Assembly: GCA_001310415.1 (NCBI GenBank)
Contig: BAXE01000011.1
Span: 62,001 to 126,000, forward strand
Length of the DNA stretch: 64,000 bases
Direction of reading: 5' to 3'
Source of the DNA: Enterovibrio sp. JCM 19048
GTDB lineage: Bacteria > Pseudomonadota > Gammaproteobacteria > Enterobacterales > Vibrionaceae
Below the pieces are notes generated by a model. That model worked only from the letters and a program-made list of their open reading frames with translations. It made no database searches and was not told where the DNA came from. This document shows, piece by piece, positions 43,532 to 53,561 of the stretch. Positions within the stretch are counted from its first letter, which is position 1. Each line of letters starts with the position of its first letter. The position numbers and the translations under genes were made by a program.

Positions 43532-44014
43532 ATGAAGATCAGTATGATTGCCGCCATGGCAAAGGGACGGGTGATAGGTAAGGACAACGCGATGCCATGG
43601 CATTTGCCCGCTGATTTTGCCTGGTTCAAGCAAAATACCTTGGGTAAACCGGTGATCATGGGTCGCAAAACCTATGAGTCTATCGGGCGTCCATTGCCTG
43701 GTCGCCGCAATATCGTTATCAGCCGTGACGCTGGCTGGCGCGCAGAAGGTGTTGAAAGCGCGACCAGCATTGATGCAGCTTTAGCACTGGTTGAAGGTGT
43801 TGAGGAAGCCGTGATCATTGGTGGCGGTACCATCTATGCGGCTTGTCTTCCCCGCGCAAACCGCCTTTATATCACGCACATTGATGCCGAGATTGACGGG
43901 GATACCTGTTTTCCTGATTGGGGCGAAGGCTGGTTGAGCACGCATAGCGAGCACTATCAAGCCGATGAGAAAAACCACTATGACATGGAATTTGTGGTGT
44001 TAGAGCGTCACTGA
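43532..44014 (+). CDS. folA: Dihydrofolate reductase
   Basis: Intact, 160 residues. MIAAMAKGRVIGKDNAMPWHLPADF (first part), GRKTYESIGRPLPGRRN and IIGGGTIYAACLP are the NADPH and folate sites; the catalytic Asp is in LPADF. It reduces dihydrofolate to tetrahydrofolate. The stop TGA abuts the stop of convergent apaH with no spacer and no terminator. Confidence 0.97.
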   Translation: MKISMIAAMAKGRVIGKDNAMPWHLPADFAWFKQNTLGKPVIMGRKTYESIGRPLPGRRNIVISRDAGWRAEGVESATSIDAALALVEGVEEAVIIGGGTIYAACLPRANRLYITHIDAEIDGDTCFPDWGEGWLSTHSEHYQADEKNHYDMEFVVLERH

Positions 44015-44851
44015 TCAGCCAGCATGTACCGGGCAGGGACGCGAAAATACCTGCCCGTCTTCCCAACGCATCATGGTCATTGCCCCGCCCCAGACACAGC
44101 CCGTGTCGAGTCCCAATACATTGTTTTTCATCACACCGCCCAGAGCTGCCCAATGCCCAAATACTTGCATTGGTGCTATGGGTAGGCGGTTTGGCATCTC
44201 AAACCATGGGATAAGGGAGCCATCATTGATTTGATGGGGTGGCAGTTTACAGGCCATATCCAAACGGCCGTCCGGCGTGCAGTAACGCATGCGGGTCAGC
44301 GCATTGATCGTATAACGGTATCGCTCAATGCCCGATAAGGACTCAGACCACATAGCAGGCTCATTGGCGTACATCTTTTCCAGTAGCCATTGGTATCTGT
44401 CGCTGCGTAATACGGACTCAACTTCCGAGGCGCAGGACTTTGCGGTGGCCAAGTCCCAATCCGGCGAAATACCCGCATGGCTCATGACAAAACCTGAATG
44501 GGTGGTATTGGACTTTTCAACATGCAGCAAAAGGGGCTGCTGGCGTAGCCAGTGGAGCAACTCTTCCCTGTCTTCCGCTTCAAGGATTGGCAGGGTTTTG
44601 TCCTTGGCTTTGGGTTTCATGATCCCTTCAGACACAGCGAGAAGATGTAGATCATGGTTACCCAGCACGGTATGCCCGTGATCACCCAGTAATTTAACAA
44701 AGCGCAGGACAGAGAGTGAGTCCGGGCCTCGGGCGACAAGATCGCCGGCGATATAGAGGTGATCGCGCTGGCGGTCAAAATCAACGTCTTCTAACAGGGC
44801 GATAAGATCGGTAAAGCACCCCTGTATGTCACCGACAAGGTAAGTAGCCAC
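44015..44851 (-). CDS. apaH: Diadenosine tetraphosphatase (symmetrical)
   Basis: Intact, 278 residues. Metallophosphatase motifs GDIQGC, GDLVARGPDS, GNHDLHLLA and FGHWAALGG are clear. It hydrolyses Ap4A to two ADP and also acts on capped RNA ends in E. coli. Eight nucleotides after apaG on the same strand; part of the surA-pdxA-rsmA-apaG-apaH operon. Confidence 0.97.
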   Translation of the reverse strand: MATYLVGDIQGCFTDLIALLEDVDFDRQRDHLYIAGDLVARGPDSLSVLRFVKLLGDHGHTVLGNHDLHLLAVSEGIMKPKAKDKTLPILEAEDREELLHWLRQQPLLLHVEKSNTTHSGFVMSHAGISPDWDLATAKSCASEVESVLRSDRYQWLLEKMYANEPAMWSESLSGIERYRYTINALTRMRYCTPDGRLDMACKLPPHQINDGSLIPWFEMPNRLPIAPMQVFGHWAALGGVMKNNVLGLDTGCVWGGAMTMMRWEDGQVFSRPCPVHAG

Positions 44852-44859
44852 AAACGTTC

Positions 44860-45234
44860 CTAGTGGAGGATATTGGGAATAGCGAGGCGAAACGGTGAGA
44901 CTTCGATATCAAATTCGTTGTCGTCTGCGTCCACCATGGTATAGAAGCCCTGCATTACGCCGACAGGCGTTTCCAGAACTGTACCGCTGGTGTAGGTATA
45001 TTCATCGCCAGCTTTAATCACGGGCTGTTCACCCACCACGCCTTCGCCTTCAATGACCAGTTTTTTGCCGTTGGCATCGGTAACCAGCCATTTACGGCGA
45101 AGTAACTGGGCTTGTTCTTCACCCAGATTTTCAACCGTGATGGTGTAGGAAAACACATAACGTTGGTTATCCGGCTCGGATTGCTCTTCAACAAAATGCG
45201 TCACAACCCGAACCGAAAAATTATTGTTTATCAT
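44860..45234 (-). CDS. apaG: ApaG-domain protein
   Basis: Intact, 124 residues. An all-beta ApaG fold with RYVFSYTITVENLGEEQAQLL, GEGVVGEQPVIKAGDEYTYTSG and MQGFYTMVDAD. The function in bacteria is not settled (linked to cobalt resistance and magnesium efflux). It sits between rsmA and apaH as in enterics. Confidence 0.95.
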   Translation of the reverse strand: MINNNFSVRVVTHFVEEQSEPDNQRYVFSYTITVENLGEEQAQLLRRKWLVTDANGKKLVIEGEGVVGEQPVIKAGDEYTYTSGTVLETPVGVMQGFYTMVDADDNEFDIEVSPFRLAIPNILH

Positions 45235-45254
45235 CCCTGATAGATTCCCTGCAA

Positions 45255-46063
45255 TTATGCGTTTTGGTTGGCATCCATCCAGTTTGCCAGCGCGACAAAT
45301 TGTGCCAGCGTCAGGCTTTCCGGACGTGCTTGTGGGTTGATGCCCAACGATTCCAGAGTCTCAGCATCAACCAGTGATTTGTAGCAGTTACGCACAGTTT
45401 TACGGCGTTGGTTGAAGCCTTCACGACACACACGCTCCAGCCACTTCAAGCTGGTGGTTGGGTGCGGCAGTTCTTTGTGTGGGATCAGGCGTACGACCGC
45501 TGAGTCCACCTTCGGTGCAGGTTTGAATGCACTTGGTGGCACTTCCAGCACAGGAACCACTTTGCAGTAGTATTGCGCCATGACAGTCAGTCGGCCGTAG
45601 GCTTTGCTGTTAGGACCCGCAGCCAGACGGTTTACCACCTCTTTTTGCAGCATAAAGTGCATGTCTTTCACTTTGCCTGCAAACGTGAACAGGTGGAACA
45701 TCAGCGGCGTAGAGACGTTGTACGGCAGGTTGCCGAAAATACGCAGTGGATGTTCTTCTGAAGACAGCGATGCGAAGTCAAACTTCATGGCATCACCTTC
45801 ATAAATGGTCAGTTTGCTGGCCAGTTCCGGGTGGTGGCGCAGACGCTCAGCCAGATCGCGGTCAAGTTCAACCACGCTCATTTTATCGACTTCACGGGCA
45901 ACAGGCTCTGTCAGTGCGCCAAGGCCTGGCCGATTTCCACCAGGTTTTCACCCGGCTGTGGGTTAATGGCGGAAACAATGCCGTCGATGATGTACGGGTC
46001 GTTCAGGAAGTTCTGGCCAAAACGCTTACGGGCGCGGTGACCCAGATGGACTTTGTCGCTCAT
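45255..46063 (-). CDS. rsmA: 16S rRNA (adenine1518/1519-N6)-dimethyltransferase, one frame break near 45928
   Basis: About 269 residues after restoring one base, which rebuilds the SAM motif [13 protein letters not shown]. The N terminus [21 protein letters not shown] and the catalytic NLPYNVST are present. It dimethylates two adenines in the 16S 3' hairpin. The ATG overlaps the pdxA stop (ATGA). Confidence 0.95.
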
Positions 46064-47054
46064 GCTTTCTTATCTACTAATTCGAGGGCGTGGGATAGCG
46101 CTGTCCGCAGGCTTCCAGTGTCCGCCGTTCCGGTACCTGCTAAATCCAATGCGGTACCATGATCTACTGAAGTTCGGATAAAAGGCAGGCCAAGCGTAAT
46201 GTTGACTGACTTGCCAAATCCTTTGAATTTTAACACAGGCAAACCCTGATCGTGATACATCGCCAAAACAGCATCGGCATCTTTCAGGTATTTGTCTTGA
46301 AATAGCGTATCTGCCGGCAATGGACCAACGAGATTCATCCCCTGTTCGCGAAGTTTGTCCAGCGCAGGCTCAATGATGTCGATTTCTTCGCGCCCCAGAC
46401 AACCATCTTCACCGGCATGCGGATTGAGGCCACATACATAGATGGTGGGATTGGCGATACCGAACTTTGATTTCAGGTCGGCATGCAAAATCTCAATCAC
46501 CTGGAACAGACGCTCTTCGGTAATGGCTTTTGCCACATACGCCAGAGGGATGTGAGTGGTCACTAATGCCACGCGTAGGCCTTCAGTGGCCAACATCATC
46601 ACAACTTGCTGAACATTCGCATGATGCTGGAAAAACTCTGTGTGGCCGCTGAAAGAGACGCCGGCACGGTTAATCACACCCTTGTGGACGGGGCCAGTCA
46701 CCACCGCAGCGAATTCACCCTGCATATTGCCTTCCGCGGCACGGGTAAGGTATTTAGCACATAGTGACCGTTGGCCTCATTAAGCTGTCCTGCAACTACT
46801 GGTGCGGCCAGTGGCTCATCACAAACGATCAAAACACCTGGCTGATGGGCTTTCGGTGCCTCATCCGGATTGTAATCTTCAAACCGGACATCAATACCGA
46901 GTTGTTTGGCACGCTCGGCCAACAGGGTTTTACTGCCACAAATAACCAGCTCATGTGGCCACTGCTCGTGAGCCAATGCCAGAACAAGATCTGGGCCTAC
47001 ACCGGCAGGTTCTCCGGGAGTGACGGCAATACGTTTTGGATTAGCTGTTTTCAT
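46060..47054 (-). CDS. pdxA: 4-hydroxythreonine-4-phosphate dehydrogenase, one frame break near 46745
   Basis: About 331 residues after restoring one base (TTAACCCG). The N terminus [17 protein letters not shown] and [24 protein letters not shown] and the metal-binding [13 protein letters not shown] are typical. It acts in pyridoxal phosphate synthesis. The start overlaps the surA end by 14 nt and its stop overlaps the rsmA start. Confidence 0.95.
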
Positions 47055-48336
47055 CTAGATTACCCACCTGCTCGACATAGGCACCCGCGCGGAGCTCCTG
47101 CAGCCAGGCTTGTGCTTCTTCGTTGAATTTGCGGTTCAACAACATACGGTAAGCGCGGTTTTTCATCGCGGCATCAGTACGGTCTGCCTGGCGGCGATCC
47201 AGTACTTCAACAATGTGCCAGCCATGTACGGTTTTAAACGGCTCGCTGATCTCACCTTCAGGCAGGTTGTCGACTTTGTCTTTAAACTCGGGAACATACA
47301 ATTCAGTAGTTTGCCAGCCGAGGTCTCCGCCTTTTACCGCTGAACCAGGGTCGGCGCTGTATTGTTTTGCCAATTCTTCAAAAGTCTTGTCGCCGTTTTG
47401 GATCTGCTCCAGCATACGGTTGAGCTGGCGTTTCGCGCCGTCGTCACTCAGTACAATGGAAGCTTGATCAGGATATGACGTGCTTTAACTTCAGTGACGG
47501 CGACTGATTCCAGCCCTTTCACATCATCAATTTTAAGGATGTGATAACCCACACCACTACGGAATGGGCCAATGATCGCGCCTTTACCGTTATTTTTGAT
47601 TTGGTCAGCAAAGATGGTTGGCATCTCTTCCAGACGCATCCAACCCCAGTCGCCACCATTCAGGGCTTTCGGGCCTTTGGAGTTTGCCAGTGCCAATGCG
47701 GCAAAATCGCGGCCACTGTTCAGTTCAGTGACTAACTCTTTTGCTTTTGCGGCAACAGCATCGCGTTCTGTTTTCTGCGCGTCTTCATCCAGACGAAGCT
47801 GGATATGACTGATGCGGTATTCGACGTTTTCCAGGTTTTTGGCATTGAGTTGCTCTGCCAGAGACTCCACTTCCTGGGGAAGAATGCTGATACGGCGTCG
47901 TACCTGTGCATTACGGGCTTCGCTGATGGTCATCTCACGGCGGATTTGATCACGGTATTCAGACCATGAAATACCATTGCGCTTGAGCTCTTCGCGCAGT
48001 GAATCCACCGACAGGTTTCTCTCTTTGGCAATGCGGCAATCGCTGTTCAAGTCGGGTGTCGTCAATGCGAATTCCGAGGCGTTGTGCTTCCTGGAGTTGC
48101 AGTTCTTCCATTATGAGCTGGTCAAGGATCTGTTTTTCCAGCACATCCTGCGGCGGCAGGTTTTCTTTGCTGGCATTCAGCGCGACGGTCTTTTTCAACG
48201 CGTCGATATCGCTGGAAAGGATCACACCCTCATTGACGACTGTGATGACGCGATCCAGTTCTGCCGGTGCCGCTGATACAGAGATCGAACTGGCTGAGAT
48301 TGCTGCGGCCAGTAAAGCTTTCGTCCATTTTTTCAT
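47041..48336 (-). CDS. surA: Periplasmic chaperone and peptidyl-prolyl isomerase SurA, three frame breaks
   Basis: About 432 residues after restoring bases near 48043, 48033 and 47462. ATG 48336 gives the signal peptide KKWTKALLAAAISASSISVSA; a TTG just upstream is less likely. An N-terminal chaperone domain is followed by two parvulin domains (VEYRISHIQLRLDED ... GVGYHILKIDDV; FEELAKQYSADPGSAVKGGDLGW ... VHGWHIVEVLDRR). It escorts outer-membrane proteins, including LptD encoded just upstream on the strand. Confidence 0.94.
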
Positions 48337-48360
48337 TTGCTGTTCCAAAATCTCAAAAAT

Positions 48361-50704
48361 TTAGTTCTTCAGACCAAATGGGTTGCGGTAACCCAACGCA
48401 TTACCACTCGCGGTGCTGTAGCCAAACCCTGCATTAGTGCCCAGTCCTAGCAAGCTGAAGGAGAGGCTGATGTTATTGTCATACTTGGCTATATCGTTGA
48501 TGTTACTGCGCGCCAGCAGGTATTCGTTGTAGCTGAGGCCTATCACCCAGCAGGCAGAGCGATAAGTAATGCCCAGTTGGTTTTCTAGCATCAGGTCTTG
48601 GGTCAGATCATGGAAATACTGACCCTTACACTCAGTCGATCTGTTAGCGGGAATCCAGTCACAAAGCCAAGCTGTGAGATGCCGTCTTCGGTGATGAGAT
48701 CCAAGTTGCTAAAACCGACTGAACTCGCAATATAGTCTTTGGACACATAGCGATAGCTGGTTTGTGCAACGAATCCACTTCCTCGGTATTCCAACGTGGC
48801 GTTTCCAAACTGCAGGTTGCTCATATTGCTGTCATATTCCAGCGAACCGCGGACGAAGAGTTTGTCATTAACGTTCAGCTCACTTTCAATCGCCCAAGCA
48901 GAGTAGTTGAGTGCAGTGTCCTGCTCTCTGTCAAAACGGTCTAGATAGTAAATCTGGCCAAAGGCCAAGTTAAAACGCTCTTTATATCCATTGTCGAAAA
49001 ATCGTGTCGCAGCACCCACAGTAAACTGGTTGGCCGGATTGATATAATCCACACTGCTGAACTGGTTGGCACGGAAAAGGCCGTAGTAGTCTGTTTGAAG
49101 ACGTGCGGTGTCGTAACCACCACCGGCATAATCAACAGGGTTATAAATACCGGATTGGTCGACATCTTTAATGTAAAGATACTGAACCTGGGGCTCTAGT
49201 GTCTGGGTATATGGTGAATCAAAAAACGCGCCGTCGCGTTCAAGGGTCACCATGGCATGTAGTTTTGCCATAGGAACGACACGCGAAACAGTTTGTTCAA
49301 GCTTTTGACCATCTATACCCGTTACACCGTCGATATTGGATTGGTCGTAATAGGTGTAAAAACCTTACCTTCTGCCGATGCACTGAGCCATGGCAGGTTA
49401 TACGGCACAATGATAGTGGGTTCGATGTTTAATCGAACTGAATCTGGCTTGTTATCATTGTCAGTCGCAAATTTACTGATTTGTGCCGGCATGTGGAAGT
49501 CAAAGCCGTAACCGGTCTGCGGGCGATAGTAGGTTGCCGCTAACTGAGGCAGAAGTTTGTAAACTGATGTATTTGGGCTCAGTGGCTGGAAGCTACGCAC
49601 GGTCAGCGTGGTGTCCCAGTTTGTATCCCGGTAAGAGACTTGCCCTGTTTGCAGCAGGGTGTTGTCTTCCCGACTGCCAACGCGAGAGTCAGTAAAACGG
49701 TTGAAGTAGCTGTAGTCACTGACTTTACTGAAGTCGATGTCATATAACCAGTGGTTTTGTATCCCTGAATGTCGCCAGTTAAAACCCCAGCTTTTATTGT
49801 ATTCAGGGTAAAGATTGTCCTTACCCATATACTCAAGCACCATATTCCCTTGGCCATATTGAGTCAGGTACCTTGGTTCTAACGACATAAACAACCCGCG
49901 GTTAGACATGTATGTCGGGGTGATCAACATGTCAGCCTGTGGGTGGATATTCCAGTAAAACGGGGTTTTCAGCTCCACCCCATCGGTATCATTCCAGGTG
50001 ATTGACGGGTAGAGAAAACCGGTCAAACGGCCTTCTTCCACCGGTACACGCAGGTAGGCAGATAAAGAATTGGGGTGTCCAACACTTCAAAGCGCGCGTG
50101 ATACAAATCGGCAAAAATGTCGTCATCTTGCTTTTCTATTTTACCGGCACTGAAACGCCAGGAATCATCATTGTCTGGACAGGTGGTATAGGTGCCATCG
50201 TCCATTTCATAAAACGTCGTGCCGTTTTGAAGACGCGCTTGGCTTCACCTCGTCCCGGCACACACATCATCTTGTAGTGTGCATCCTGAAGCGTGGTGTC
50301 TTCGTTGTCGAGGTTGGTTTCCAGCGTTTTCCCTGTGACCGCAATTTCACCATCGTGGTAATAAACATCACCTTTTGCAGTGACGATGTTTTCCGGCTGG
50401 CGCAGGGTTGCTGTATTGGCTTTGAGGGTACGGTTGCCTTGTTTTACAACCACATCACCCTGATATATCGCCTTTTCGTTGGCGATCGCCTCGGCACGAT
50501 CTGACGTGATCGTGATCGGCGCATTCAGATCATTGTCACCACTGTTGCGCTGAAGGCAACGGTATTCCGGTGCTAGACAGGTCTGTGTTGGAATGGTCAA
50601 CGGCTCTGCGCTGTCCTGAGTGACTTTGCTCTCTTCCGCCATGGCTTGACCATAAAGCGCGAGCCAAATCATCGTGGATAAAAACTACGGGCAGTCAGTG
50701 ACAT
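48361..50704 (-). CDS. lptD: LPS-assembly outer-membrane protein LptD, five frame breaks
   Basis: About 782 residues after restoring bases near 50682, 50222, 50057, 49360 and 48618. A signal peptide is followed by an OstA-like N-terminal domain (ITITSDRAEAIANEKAIYQG) and a large barrel ending LGYRNPFGLKN. Cys residues in CLAPEYRC and, after repair, TTCPDN are candidates for the disulfides that activate LptD. It inserts LPS into the outer leaflet with LptE. Essential, so the breaks cannot be real loss of function. Divergent from djlA. Confidence 0.94.
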
Positions 50705-50865
50705 TAAAACTCAATCCTGTTGTTGGCATACAGCACTGGTATACTCTTGCGCTGCGTCCTGGCAAATTTTTGCTGAAAAATGGGGGTTATGATAATGCAA
50801 ATCATCCCTCTCAGCACCTGCTTGCTGGTGGAATCGGGATAAATTAGTCAAATAGAGAATGTCGC
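50705..50865. promoter_or_regulatory. Divergent promoter region of lptD and djlA
   Basis: 161 bases separating the two divergent genes. No known operator was recognised. Confidence 0.35.
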
Positions 50866-51691
50866 ATGTCGATTTGGGGAAAGGTGTTGGGGGCATTTTT
50901 CGGCTTCCTGCTCGGGAAATGGTTCGGTTTAGCATTAGGTTTATATTTAGGCCATAAGTTCGATAAAGCACGCCAAAACGCTTCGTTTGGTGGTGGTTTC
51001 CGTGGTCAGAACCAGCAGGAAAGGCAAAAAGCTTACTTTCACGCCACATTTGCAGTGATGGGACACGTTGCCAAAGCGAAAGGGCAGGTCACGCAGAACG
51101 AAATCCGGCTGGCAACGGAGCTGATGAACCGGATGGGGCTACAGGGCGAAGCCAGACGCCAAGCGCAGGAAGCGTTCCGGGAAGGTAAAGAAGCCTCGTT
51201 TCCGCTGGAAGAAACCTTGCAGTCGGTGCGTAAAAACAGCGGCGGACGCTTTGACCTACTGCAGTTTTTCCTCGAAGTGCAAATTCAGGCAGCTTACGCA
51301 GACGGTGAAATGCACCCAGCTGAGCGCCAGGTTCTGCACACCATAGCCGGTATTTTAGGTTTCTCCCATCAGCAACTTGAGCAGCGTCTGGCCATGCAGG
51401 AAGCGGCATTCCGTTTCTACCGTCAGCAAGGCGGCGCCCACAGTGGTGGTCAGGAATGGCAGCCCGAGTTTGCGGCATCAAGCTTAAAGGGGCTTTTGAA
51501 ATTCTGGGTGTTGATGAGAATGCCAATGCCCAAACGGTGAAGCGTGCTTATCGTAAGGCGATGAACGAACACCACCCGGACAAACTGGCCGCAAAAGCTT
51601 ACCGCCGGAAATGATGGAAATCGCCAAGCAAAAGGCGCAGGACATCCAGGCTGCCTACGATTTGATCAAAAAAGAAAAGGGCTTCAAGTAG
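50866..51691 (+). CDS. djlA: Membrane-anchored DnaJ-like co-chaperone DjlA, two frame breaks
   Basis: About 275 residues after restoring a G near 51490 and one near 51597. One N-terminal membrane helix with Gly pattern ([21 protein letters not shown]), a TerB-like middle domain ([18 protein letters not shown]) and a C-terminal J domain with the HPD motif (NEHHPDKL). It stimulates DnaK. A terminator overlaps its end. Confidence 0.93.
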
Positions 51692-51699
51692 CCCTTTTT
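51675..51699 (+). terminator. Terminator overlapping the djlA stop
   Basis: AAAAGGGCT-TCAAGT-AGCCCTTTTT; the loop contains the last codons of djlA. Confidence 0.8.
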
Positions 51700-51718
51700 C
51701 CATCCCATAACCAAAGGC

Positions 51719-52671
51719 TCAAACGAGATTTTGTGGGTTACCGGCCACAAAGGCGTTGAGGTTGTCGGTGAGTTGATTGGCTAGTGTTTGCAGGCTGGAA
51801 TCACTGCCCCAGGCAACGTGTGGGGTCAGGATTAAGTTCGGCATGCTGCGTGAGCCAGCAATGGATTGGTGACGGTGGCGGGCTCTTGGGTAAATACATC
51901 CACGCCCGCTCCGCCAATGTCTCCGCGTTGCAGCGCTTCCACCAGCGCCTGTTCATCTACCAAGCCACCGCGTCCGGTATTGATCAAAATGGCAGTGGCT
52001 TTCATCGCTGCCAGTTCCTCTTTACCAATCAGATGGTGTGTGTCTTCATTCAGCGGACAATGCAGTGTCAGGATATCAGCCTGCGCCAGTACCTCCTCAA
52101 ACGGCAGATAACCTTCACGCAAGGTTGCAGCCCCTTTGCGTTCAGCGCGGATAACGTTCATGCCGACGGCCTGTGCCAGTGTCGCCACCGACTCTCCCAA
52201 ACTTCCTGAACCAATAATCCCCAGCGTAGCTCCGGCGATGTCGCCAATCGGATGGGTGAAGAAGCAAAACTGATTTTTCTCTTCCCATACTCCCAGTTCA
52301 ATGTCGCGGTGGTACGCGGTCAGGTTACGGCGAAGGGCGAAAGCCAGCGCCATCACATGCTCAGGCACGGAGCGGGTGGCATAGCCACGGATGTTACACA
52401 CGGGGAGATGATTTTCGCGGCACCAGTTGAGATCGACATTGTTGTAGCCTGTTGCCCCTATTGCAACCAGTTTCAGCTTCGGCAACTGGGCCAGAAGTTC
52501 GCCGCTTAATGCTACTTTGTTGGAGATGACAATGGTGGCGTCTTTCAGTCTGTCGAGCACAGCTTCAGGCACCGTTTCTGGATAGCTTTCCCAGCTGTGT
52601 GGAAAAGACGGCGCTGGGATTTGGATGTGAGAAGGGATAGTGGCGCTATCCAGAAATACAATCTTTTCCAT
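51719..52671 (-). CDS. D-2-hydroxyacid dehydrogenase (NAD), one frame break near 51845
   Basis: About 317 residues after restoring one base, which recovers the tail NLILTPHVAWGSDS. The NAD-binding motif GIIGSGSLGESVA, active-site Arg in NTGRGGLVDEQAL, Glu in TQEPA and His in TPHVAWGS are present. It reduces 2-oxoacids such as hydroxypyruvate or glyoxylate; HprA-like use is likely but the substrate cannot be read from sequence. Confidence 0.88.
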
Positions 52672-52713
52672 GGCGGACTTCCTTTTTCCGCCACTGTAAA
52701 CCTGAACAAAGGC

Positions 52714-53434
52714 TTATTTCAACAGCGCCGGGTCTGCTTTTATGCCTCGTCGTACCAGCGTATCGCCCGGCGCACCGGAATAAAAGTCGCAAGGTGCAGC
52801 AAGGTGCATAGGTGTGTTGGTTGCCGGGTGCAGGAAGCATAACTCACCGGCATGCAGCTGTAGGCGTGGCGAGTATTTCAGCGCCTGTGGATGGGCGTAA
52901 AACTCATCACCGACAATCGGGTGCTCCAGTGCGAGCATATGAACGCGCAGCTGGTGGGAGCGGCCGGTGATTGGCAGAAGGCGAACCAGAGTGGTCTTTT
53001 TCTCGCGTTTGATGACTTCATAGTCAGTGACGGAAGGCTTGCCGTTTTCAAAGCACACCATCTGTTTCGGACGGTTCGGCCAGTCACAAATTAAAGGCAG
53101 GTCAACACGCCCCTCATCCTGCTCCACGCTGCCCCATACGCGGGCGTAATACAGCTTGTGGGTGACGCGTTCACGGAATTGGGCTTTGAGGTGACGCTCA
53201 GCTCTTTGTGCTTGGCAAACACAATCAGGCCGGATGTCGACATATCGAGTCGGTGCACCAGCTCAGCGTCAGGATAATCTGCTTGATGCGGGACCAGGCA
53301 CTGTCGTAATGCGCAGGGTCGCGTCCCGGGTTGGTCAGCAGACCGCTCGGTTTGTTGATGGCAATGATGTCGTCATCCTGATAGATAACATCCAGCCAGG
53401 GTTCCGTTGGCGGGTTATAGATAAAATCGCTCAT
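52714..53434 (-). CDS. rluA: Dual-specificity 23S rRNA/tRNA pseudouridine synthase RluA, two frame breaks
   Basis: About 240 residues after restoring bases near 53279 and 53201. The catalytic Asp motif is rebuilt as HRLDMSTSGL, with IAINKPSGLLTNPG before and LLPITGRSHQLRVHM after. No S4 domain, as expected for RluA. It modifies 23S rRNA position 746 and tRNA position 32 in E. coli. It lies between rapA and the dehydrogenase on the same strand. Confidence 0.93.
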
Positions 53435-53514
53435 GGCTTTTGCTCGAAAGGAACTGCTCGAAGTTTAGACGGGCGGCAGTGTATCAGAACACATACCAAA
53501 TAGAAGTCCGGTAA

Positions 53515-53544
53515 CAAAAAGGCACCGCCGAAGCAGTGCCTTTG
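53515..53544 (-). terminator. Terminator after rapA
   Basis: On the minus strand GGCACTGC-TTCG-GCGGTGCC is followed by TTTTTG; a very stable TTCG loop. Confidence 0.88.
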
Positions 53545-53561
53545 ATAAGGTTCAGAGAGAA

